Below, piece after piece: positions 30,171-35,967 of a stretch of 35,967 nt of DNA. Source of the DNA: a virus; the IMG/VR virus record IMGVR_UViG_3300029448_000156, positions 1 through 35,967 of that record. One strand, 5' to 3'. Within the stretch, counting starts at the first letter, position 1; each line of letters opens with the position of its first letter. Both the position numbers and the translations under genes were made by a program. Under the pieces are notes generated by a model. It saw only the letters and a program-made list of their open reading frames with translations, was not told the origin of the DNA and ran no database searches.

Positions 30171-30992
30171 CTACCCTTGATCCGTGGTGTTTTCAACCTC
30201 TAGGTTGGTCATTTCGTCATATAGTCTTCCTTTGTATTGATAGTCACCCACATGTGTTATGTAACTCATGATGTAACAATATAGTTTACCTCCTATATCA
30301 GACCATAATTTACAAAATGCAAAGTCCTCTCCAAGGTATCTTTTAGTCTTCGGATCATAGTAAGTATCAAAGTAATTATAAAAATGTGGCCTATCCATAT
30401 ATTTACCATCTATAGTAGTTTTTTGCACAATTTCTCTATTTGGGTAGGCTTTCTTTAATTTATCAAACACTTCTCTTTTAATCATCATACACCCTGTTGG
30501 ACAATGTGTTGCTTCAATAACACCTTTATGTATTTTAATATCCTTGTTGTCATCTTTTATTAGAAGTGGGTATTGCAACATATGATGTTCGCATTGTTCG
30601 GGTTCACTTATAAAACCCCCTTTTATCTTCATCATTAATGTATCCCATTGTGCAGTCTTCATTGGGTAAGGTATTGAAATTATTTCTTTATCTAACTCTA
30701 ATAATCTAAAAATACATTCTGGGTCAAAAGCAATGTCCGAATCTACAAATAACATATGTGTGCAATCTGTATTTAAAAAATAACTTACACAAAGATTTCT
30801 ACCCTGAGTAACTAAACTAGATTTCATTAGTTGAAATGTAATTTTAATATTTCTTTTTATACATTCTTTTTGTAACTCCAACATTGTTTGTGTGTAATGC
30901 ATAGATACATTACTATGCACAGGAGTACCAACAAACAATCGTATAGGTTTTATAGGCTTGTTCATCCATATAGGTTGATTATTTTGCATCAT
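30171..30992 (-). CDS. GT-A-fold glycosyltransferase, about 273 aa
   Basis: The first half is a nucleotide-sugar-binding domain: IRLFVGTPVHSNVSMHY, then HMLFVDSDIAFDPECIFRLL, in which Asp87-Ser-Asp89 (counted from the upstream ATG at 31001) is the metal-binding DxD. CPTGCMMIKREVFDKL and YLGEDFAFCKLW are typical later motifs of GT2-like enzymes. It probably transfers a sugar to DNA, a virion protein or a host surface polymer. GGAG lies 3 to 6 bases before the ATG pair at 30992/30989. It overlaps the GT-B gene by 14 bases. Confidence 0.85.
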   Translation of the reverse strand: MMQNNQPIWMNKPIKPIRLFVGTPVHSNVSMHYTQTMLELQKECIKRNIKITFQLMKSSLVTQGRNLCVSYFLNTDCTHMLFVDSDIAFDPECIFRLLELDKEIISIPYPMKTAQWDTLMMKIKGGFISEPEQCEHHMLQYPLLIKDDNKDIKIHKGVIEATHCPTGCMMIKREVFDKLKKAYPNREIVQKTTIDGKYMDRPHFYNYFDTYYDPKTKRYLGEDFAFCKLWSDIGGKLYCYIMSYITHVGDYQYKGRLYDEMTNLEVENTTDQG

Positions 30993-31908
30993 ACACTCCA
31001 TGTAAAAAATTTGTCCATTCGAGTTTTTTCTTTTCCCAAGAGTAATATCTTTTCACATATTTTTGTTGCTCTACTAAATGTTGATTGATTACTGGTTCGT
31101 GAAGCGTGTCTCGGCATATTTTAATCCCTTCCGCAAATTGATGAGCCAAATTTTTTAAATTAGTTTCATAGTTTACATAAACAGGGAACTCGGCTCCTGT
31201 TTCGTATAGCGCACCATAATTAGTTACAATACAATATAAACCCGCTGCCATACATTCAAGTAATGAAATGCACGATGTTTCTTCCCAAATACTTGGATAA
31301 GCAAACATATGATAATAGGGTAGTTTCTTTAATATAAAATCATTAGGACGATACCCTATGTAATTTACATTTTTTAACTCATCAGCTTGTTGATACAAAT
31401 CAATGTATTGACTATCGTTATTTTTTTTAAAGTCATCTCCATAAATTTCACAACTACTATAAACATCTAATTCTATGTTTTCTTTTTCTAACAACTGCAT
31501 AGTTGCTAATAATACATTTAAACCTCGCCAAGGTGTAGGGTGAAAAATCATTCGTAAAGTGTCACCCTTTTTATGATATTTTTTTACTGCCGGAAAAGAA
31601 GTTACTCCGTTTTTAATGACATGACATTTATGTGTAGGGACATTAAACATGTATCTATATTTTTCGTAATTCCAATGTGAATTGAAAACATACCAATCAT
31701 ACTTTTTGTGATTGTCAGGTATAGAAAACCAAGGTTCAATGTTCGGTTGGTTGGGTGCATTCTTTTGCCATAAAATATTTATCTTATCTTTGGCAAGTGG
31801 TATTTTTTCAGGTACAGATGTACAAATCTGAAACTTGTCTAAAAGTTTTTGATCTACATTTTTTGTTAAAAAGTTTTCTTGTAACTCAGTGCCACCACTA
31901 GGTTTCAT
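30979..31908 (-). CDS. GT-B-fold glycosyltransferase (GT4-like), 309 aa
   Basis: The C-terminal domain shows the GT1/GT4 donor site: MIFHPTPWRGLNVLLATM, VNYIGYRPNDFILKKLPYYH, then YPSIWEETSCISLLECMAAG with the two Glu of the EX7E motif, and LYCIVTNYGALYET. The N-terminal half has WYVFNSHWNYEKYRYMF, typical of the acceptor domain. It probably uses a nucleotide-sugar donor. The ATG at 31908 is preferred to a TTG at 31932. It overlaps the neighbouring genes on both sides and sits in the tail-protein region. Confidence 0.85.
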   Translation of the reverse strand: MKPSGGTELQENFLTKNVDQKLLDKFQICTSVPEKIPLAKDKINILWQKNAPNQPNIEPWFSIPDNHKKYDWYVFNSHWNYEKYRYMFNVPTHKCHVIKNGVTSFPAVKKYHKKGDTLRMIFHPTPWRGLNVLLATMQLLEKENIELDVYSSCEIYGDDFKKNNDSQYIDLYQQADELKNVNYIGYRPNDFILKKLPYYHMFAYPSIWEETSCISLLECMAAGLYCIVTNYGALYETGAEFPVYVNYETNLKNLAHQFAEGIKICRDTLHEPVINQHLVEQQKYVKRYYSWEKKKLEWTNFLHGVYDAK

Positions 31909-32080
31909 TTGATATCTCAAACATTGGAGCAATAACTAAAACATCTCTTTTAATATGTCTTTCTTCAGTACTCGTGTCTGAGTTTTTAATATCTTCTTGG
32001 CACTCTTCTTCATCTTTGTAAACATGCCCTGTGACCATATTTGTAATTGTTGTTTTAGTTTCGCATTTAATTACTTTCAC
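31898..32080 (-). CDS. Conserved small phage protein, 60 aa
   Basis: It starts with GTG at 32080, after GGAG at 8 bases; the G of GTG is the last base of the upstream TAG. The sequence KVIKCETKTTITNMVTGHVY, then DEEECQEDIKNSDT and RDVLVIAPM, is one I recall from marine phages next to tail genes, with unknown role. It is acidic with two Cys. Confidence 0.65.
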   Translation of the reverse strand: MKVIKCETKTTITNMVTGHVYKDEEECQEDIKNSDTSTEERHIKRDVLVIAPMFEISNET

Positions 32081-32424
32081 TAACCATTCTCCTGTGACCT
32101 GTCTAATAATGCATATGAAATTATACCTTGTATTTCATCTGCAGTAGAACACGTCATTTTAATACTATCTCCTTCTTCTAAAACTAACACATTTGTAATA
32201 ATATCCAAAGTACTATTTGCAGGAATGCTTTGATTTCCTATTCTAAAAACAGCGTTAGATGCAGAGGTATCCACTATTTGAGTCACTAAAGATAAAGCAC
32301 TATTATTTCCATTTGAGGCTTGTATTTGTTTTACTAACAATCTACCAGTTGTAGGTGCGGTCAATACTGTTGTAGAATCAGTAGTTGATAAATTAAAACC
32401 TTGATTTTTGTATTGCACAGTCAT
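32080..32424 (-). CDS. Small beta-rich virion protein, 114 aa
   Basis: The ATG at 32424 (MTVQYKNQGFNLSTTDSTTV) overlaps the stop of the upstream 54-aa gene (ATGA), which settles the start. The sequence is beta-rich with Ser/Thr/Asn (LLVKQIQASNGNNSALSLV, LVLEEGDSIKMTCSTADEI, ISYALLDRS) and looks like an immunoglobulin-like or head/tail decoration domain. I infer a structural protein from position and composition; the family is not named. Confidence 0.66.
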   Translation of the reverse strand: MTVQYKNQGFNLSTTDSTTVLTAPTTGRLLVKQIQASNGNNSALSLVTQIVDTSASNAVFRIGNQSIPANSTLDIITNVLVLEEGDSIKMTCSTADEIQGIISYALLDRSQENG

Positions 32425-32585
32425 GATAAAAACCAATTAAATATATCGCCTTGGTCTTTAATGTCTTTTTGAAAAGTAGTATTCAATTGATTTATTAATG
32501 TGTTTAACACTAAATTTGTTTGTCTTTGGTTTTCAACTAAATAGTCTTGGTTGGGTTCTGGCAATAAAACATTTATTTTTGACAT
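32421..32585 (-). CDS. Conserved small phage protein, 54 aa
   Basis: The product begins MSKINVLLPEPNQDYLVENQ and ends DIFNWFLS. It is helical after a short N-terminal strand (TNLVLNTLINQLNTTFQKDI). Its ATG overlaps the stop of the 635-aa gene (TAATG) and its stop overlaps the next ATG (ATGA). I recall a similar short protein in tail regions of marine phages. The role is unknown. Confidence 0.62.
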   Translation of the reverse strand: MSKINVLLPEPNQDYLVENQRQTNLVLNTLINQLNTTFQKDIKDQGDIFNWFLS

Positions 32586-34492
32586 TATCTTCTTCCATCT
32601 GGTCTTACGTCTGCCCTAAAAGAGTCAAATCTCCAGTTTTGTTCTGTACCTGTGTTTTCTATTTTTACAGAAGCAAATCTAGATCGTACTCTTGTGTCAA
32701 TCTTTTTTGTACTTGAAGTAATTGTAAAAGGACTGAGTATAGAATTTTTATCAGCATCTGCAGGAAAATCTTTTAATTGCATTGTAACCTGTGCATTACC
32801 TTGAAGCACTTTGAAATCAGGTACAAATCTTTTCATACTTAAAAAAATATCATTGTCGTTCTCTTTGCCCCCTAAATTAAAATCACCAGACTCTATAAAG
32901 GCAGGTATACTTGTTCTATCGCCTGTAACATTTACTTGATCTACACCACTTTCATGAGCATACAAGGTTGTTGCCCCTGATGCAGTAGCTCCATTTATTG
33001 TTGGAAAAGAAGGTGTTGCAGTTTCTCCAAACTCAGTAGCATAAGGGTTGTCATAAACTGTTTTGTCATAATATGTAGTTCTTGCTAAAGAACTGGTTGT
33101 CCAACAGTTTTCTCTATAGTTGTACGTCACACATCTATCAATTTGTGTTTGTCCTGCTTTTGGATAAAACCAATTAATTTCTGTAAACAAAGAATTGTAT
33201 CCCGCATATACGATATCTCCAGAACCATAATTAATACCCAAGTCATCTTCATCAACATTTGTAAAAACAAAATCCTCCACACTACAAGGTATTTTTTTTA
33301 CAGTACCATCAAAAGCAAAGAACCCTCCAGCTTTTGCCATCCAGTACACTACACCATCTACATGGACCATACTAAATTTTCCAATAGCCCCACAATTAGC
33401 CCCAACTTGTCTAATAGAAAAAGTAAAAGGTGGACCAACAAACTGCATGGTATAAGCTGCATTATCAGTTAGTACAAGAATATAATCTTTTGATTTAACC
33501 GCACCCACTATTCGTGTACCTGAATCAAGTTGAAAAGTACCTGCCGTATTTGTAGAGGTAGGAACATAAGTGGCTCTATCCTCTTGATCGGAAAAACGAA
33601 TAAACATTTTATTTTGTGAAGAGGCTGTACCAATGGTTGTTTCTGTACCAAGGTGTATGAGATGCCTATCTCTATCTGAAACAATTGTCATGACCGATGC
33701 AGTTGGGTTGCCAGTTGAAACTGTCGCTCTTGTTGTCAACCCATCGTTAGGATCCCATTCAAATGTTTTACCATTTTTTACTGTACCTATTAAGACAGCA
33801 CCATAATTATCAAGGCTCCAAGCTCCAGGTTCAAGAGTAAAAGAGGTTGCACTTCGTGCGGTTCCCCATGTTGTATCACCCCATGTAGACGCTCCCCACC
33901 CATACCCAACAAACTCAGTTGTTCCACCTGCCGATACATATGCAGTAAAAGATCCAGAACCCGCTGCACTTAATCCAGACCCAGTTTCATTTACAGCCAT
34001 AGTAACTTTAAATTGATTGGCGTTTACTACCTCTGTTACTTCAAATGTATTGGTTGTAAAATCACTTGCCGTTAAACTTGTTCCAGAACCAGGCATTGTT
34101 ACACTCGAAAATATAATTAAATCGCCCTCTACAACAGTATGAGAAGTTTTATTAACAGCAACCACAGCCGAACCATTTGTGGATGTAAAAGTAGCTCCTG
34201 TTTCTGTAGTTTCTAAGGGTGAGATATCATAAAAGGCACCATCGTAATATACAAATAAACCTTTGTTAGTTCCCAAAGCAATATATCTATTACTGTTTAC
34301 GTCAGTCCAAATATGTATTTCTCTTGCAACTCCTGGCAATGTCTTGCCAATATTATCTGCCCACCCTCCTATTTTTTCAGGTAAGCCATATCTAAATCTT
34401 ACAAAGTCTCCATCTACCCAAGAATAATCTGCAGATGCTTTTGTAACTTGTTTATTAAAACCAGGGCGAAAGGGTATATTTATTAAAGCCAT
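32585..34492 (-). CDS. Large virion structural protein (tail/adaptor type), 635 aa
   Basis: The start MALINIPFRPGFNKQVTKAS, then WVDGDFVRFRYGLPEKIGGW, is typical of a virion protein common in marine phages, often labelled as P22 gp10-like tail or DNA-stabilisation protein. The body is beta-rich with many short repeats (e.g. ATSFTLEPGAWSLDNYGAVL, YMQF), compatible with a beta-propeller or tail-hub fold. The C-terminal part (SMKRFVPDFKVLQGNAQVTM) is another beta domain. The ATG at 34492 overlaps the upstream stop (TAATG). Confidence 0.78.
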   Translation of the reverse strand: MALINIPFRPGFNKQVTKASADYSWVDGDFVRFRYGLPEKIGGWADNIGKTLPGVAREIHIWTDVNSNRYIALGTNKGLFVYYDGAFYDISPLETTETGATFTSTNGSAVVAVNKTSHTVVEGDLIIFSSVTMPGSGTSLTASDFTTNTFEVTEVVNANQFKVTMAVNETGSGLSAAGSGSFTAYVSAGGTTEFVGYGWGASTWGDTTWGTARSATSFTLEPGAWSLDNYGAVLIGTVKNGKTFEWDPNDGLTTRATVSTGNPTASVMTIVSDRDRHLIHLGTETTIGTASSQNKMFIRFSDQEDRATYVPTSTNTAGTFQLDSGTRIVGAVKSKDYILVLTDNAAYTMQFVGPPFTFSIRQVGANCGAIGKFSMVHVDGVVYWMAKAGGFFAFDGTVKKIPCSVEDFVFTNVDEDDLGINYGSGDIVYAGYNSLFTEINWFYPKAGQTQIDRCVTYNYRENCWTTSSLARTTYYDKTVYDNPYATEFGETATPSFPTINGATASGATTLYAHESGVDQVNVTGDRTSIPAFIESGDFNLGGKENDNDIFLSMKRFVPDFKVLQGNAQVTMQLKDFPADADKNSILSPFTITSSTKKIDTRVRSRFASVKIENTGTEQNWRFDSFRADVRPDGRR

Positions 34493-35187
34493 TAGAAGTC
34501 CAACCAACCTGTGGTGGCGTCTCCTGTATAAACTAAATTAGCACCCGTGCCAGCAACATTTAAAGTTACATCAGAAGAGGCATTTCTTATATTAGAGCCA
34601 TTTCTCGCAATAATTAAATTACCATTGTTAAAATTATACCCTTTATCAACAATCTGAACTGTGTCTCCTGCAGCTGGTGACGCAGGTAACGTAACTGTAA
34701 AACCTGAAGAAGAGGTGTCTGCTAAAATTAACGCACCGCTTTGAACTGTTTCCGATGCAGTAATGGATCGCCAGTTAGCTGTTTCATGGTCTTTAATTAT
34801 ATCAGTAGCATTAGAATGACAAATGTAATTGTTACCCTCGCACAATAAGAATCCTGTTTGTCCTGTTACTTTAAATGTAAGTGTATTACCAGCATGATCG
34901 GTTCCATCTAAAACATTAAAAAACTTTTCAGTGCCAGACGGAAAGTTTACAGTTCGGTTTGCCGCTAAAGTACCTGTGAATTGTAAGGTAATGTTTTTGC
35001 CATTTGATATCGCATGTTGGCTCATAGTTAAAGTTACATCACCAGATGCAACATCAATTGCTTGAAACCCTGCAATTGCTTGTTCTACTATTTGTAAGTT
35101 AGTATTAGTCTTCGTACCCCATGTACCCGAGTTTGCACCCGTTGCCATTAGTTCTAGTTTTAAATCTGTAGATGTAGTGGATGTCAT
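34492..35187 (-). CDS. Tail-fibre-like structural protein, 231 aa
   Basis: The N-terminus (LKLELMATGANSGTWGTKTN, TNLQIVEQAIAGF) is a motif I recall from marine phage tail or fibre proteins. The rest is beta-rich with Thr/Ser/Gly/Asn and Val/Ile alternation (GDVTLTMSQHAISNGKNITL, SSSGFTVTLPASPAAGDTVQ). This fits a fibre or receptor-recognition component, but the binding target cannot be read from sequence. AGGAG lies upstream of the ATG. It is followed by the 635-aa gene with a TAATG overlap. Confidence 0.78.
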   Translation of the reverse strand: MTSTTSTDLKLELMATGANSGTWGTKTNTNLQIVEQAIAGFQAIDVASGDVTLTMSQHAISNGKNITLQFTGTLAANRTVNFPSGTEKFFNVLDGTDHAGNTLTFKVTGQTGFLLCEGNNYICHSNATDIIKDHETANWRSITASETVQSGALILADTSSSGFTVTLPASPAAGDTVQIVDKGYNFNNGNLIIARNGSNIRNASSDVTLNVAGTGANLVYTGDATTGWLDF

Positions 35188-35215
35188 ATAATTCTCCTAA
35201 TCTAATATAACTTAA

Positions 35216-35653
35216 TTAAGCTGCAACTTCAACTTCTGTCCATGTTTGACTTGTGCCTTTACTTACATCATTCCATATTATTGAGTTTGGTGAACCAACA
35301 CTAAGTGTCCCGTCAATACCAGTGGGTGAAATTACAGCAGTACCTGTAATAGTTAAACTACCAATACTCATAGCTTGAGATAAACCTGTAACAGCATATA
35401 CAGCTACTGCGTCAACTGTACCCAGACTCATAGATGCAGCTACACCTGTTGCTTCTGCAACATTTAATAATTCTACAGTACCTACTGAAAATCCTAATTG
35501 TCCTGCAGTTGTAACATCTACAGGTGTAACTAATTGTGCACTTACTGTCCCTAATGCTGTGGTTAAAGGTAAACTCGTTGCAGTAATTACTGGATCACCA
35601 ACACCTACTGATGAAAAAGCAGATTGTCCAAAGGCAACTGTTCCGAAAAACAT
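35216..35653 (-). CDS. Beta-rich virion protein, 145 aa
   Basis: It starts MFFGTVAFGQSAFSSVGVGD and continues as Val/Thr/Ala/Gly-rich repeats with G-T-V and S-x-G-x-x motifs (MSLGTVDAVAVYAV, SIGSLTITGTAVIS), ending NDVSKGTSQTWTEVEV. Nearly no charged residues are present. I infer a structural, probably tail-associated protein from composition and neighbours. It lies 28 bases before the fibre-like gene. A repeat with a period of about 18 residues can be made out. Confidence 0.66.
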   Translation of the reverse strand: MFFGTVAFGQSAFSSVGVGDPVITATSLPLTTALGTVSAQLVTPVDVTTAGQLGFSVGTVELLNVAEATGVAASMSLGTVDAVAVYAVTGLSQAMSIGSLTITGTAVISPTGIDGTLSVGSPNSIIWNDVSKGTSQTWTEVEVAA

Positions 35654-35663
35654 AAGCTACCCC

Positions 35664-35967
35664 TTAACTGCTAGGCTTAGTAGGAAAGTTTTTATACGAA
35701 CCATCAGTATCTCTTTCTAATTTAGTTCGTGTTTTCTCAACAGTATCTAATCCACTTGTAATATCTCTTAATTCTTGTCTGTAAGTTTTCATATCATCAC
35801 TCATAGTCACATCTGACATACCATAGAAGTCTGTTTCTTGTAACATACCTAATCTTATACTTCTTATAAATTCTAAGTTTCTGTCTTTTTCTCCATCAGA
35901 CCATGCCTTTTCTTCTGCTTCTCTTGCAGTCGTTTCAGCATCTGTCATAGCTACTTTTTCTCCATTA
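35664..35967 (-). CDS. Tail-assembly-type protein, N-terminus beyond right edge
   Basis: The frame is open to the window edge. Before the in-frame ATG at 35948 it reads NGEKVAM, continuing TDAETTAREAEEKAWSDGEK. I recall tail-assembly proteins (XkdW/DUF4376-like) with this same 'NGK-x-V-x-M-T-x-E-E ... E-E-x-x-W' start, so the true start is probably outside the window. The core RLGMLQETDFYGMSDVTMSD, then TYRQELRDIT, and the FPTKP end match that type, which helps fold or assemble tail parts. At least 100 residues are encoded here. Confidence 0.7.
   Translation of the reverse strand, partial: NGEKVAMTDAETTAREAEEKAWSDGEKDRNLEFIRSIRLGMLQETDFYGMSDVTMSDDMKTYRQELRDITSGLDTVEKTRTKLERDTDGSYKNFPTKPSS

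Noticed and set aside
33143-33472. 109-codon plus-strand frame opposite the 635-aa virion gene
   Set aside because: No start signal, unconvincing composition, and fully covered by a well-supported gene.
1-35967. tRNA genes, integrase and attachment sites
   Set aside because: No cloverleaf-like sequence, no tyrosine or serine recombinase motifs and no long direct repeats typical of att sites were seen by eye; a dedicated tRNA scan was not possible.

Overview
This window is a segment of a double-stranded DNA tailed-phage genome. It is very A+T-rich, with tightly packed and often overlapping genes, no tRNA or rRNA gene, and no recognisable integrase or CRISPR array. The style of several virion proteins, small proteins and replication genes recalls marine phages of the pelagiphage/HMO-2011-like kind. 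That assignment, and a low-GC marine alphaproteobacterial host, are inferences from recalled family resemblance, not from a search. Both ends cut through genes: a hydrophobic C-terminus at the left edge and a tail-assembly-type protein at the right edge.

Read on the minus strand from right to left, the layout is as follows. (1) 35967-32080: tail and adaptor proteins, including a 635-aa structural protein, a fibre-like protein and several small virion-associated proteins. (2) 31908-30171: two different glycosyltransferases (GT-B and GT-A folds), overlapping. (3) 30138-22000: large virion/ejection-type proteins, two of which share a duplicated N-terminal module around a GNAT-like gene. (4) 22013-20962: four small, mostly membrane-associated proteins, three of them coupled by ATGA overlaps, a candidate lysis cassette. 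(5) 20954-16611: a prolyl-4-hydroxylase-like 2OG oxygenase (plus strand), a Lys/Gly/Met repeat protein, a PD-(D/E)XK nuclease, a SNF2-like helicase (plus strand), a coiled-coil protein and a probable ssDNA-binding protein. (6) 16608-9045: AEP-type primase, UvrD-like helicase, a second 2OG-type oxygenase, a DUF3310 protein, a C5-cytosine methyltransferase and a family A DNA polymerase. (7) 9052-1: a left arm of small genes in short operons of both orientations, with a ribbon-helix-helix regulator, a run of small zinc-binding proteins beside an HNH nuclease, a terminase small subunit, a VRR-NUC-type nuclease and a Gp88-like Cys-rich protein.

Replication can be pictured as primase + UvrD helicase + polymerase A + ssDNA-binding protein, with the SNF2 helicase and RecB-like nuclease handling recombination. 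The methyltransferase probably protects or marks phage DNA. No large terminase, portal or major capsid gene is in the window; they presumably lie beyond the edges.

The most striking feature is a 274-codon reading frame nested entirely inside the methyltransferase gene on the same strand (10987-11811). It has its own AAGGAG ribosome-binding site five bases before its ATG and a protein-like sequence with three PTP motifs. Other points are a repeat-rich 330-base intergenic region upstream of the terminase small subunit, duplicated micro-genes at 1467-1723, a His/Asn tetrapeptide repeat inside a nuclease, and 8-bp tandem repeats beginning on stop codons at two convergent gene junctions.
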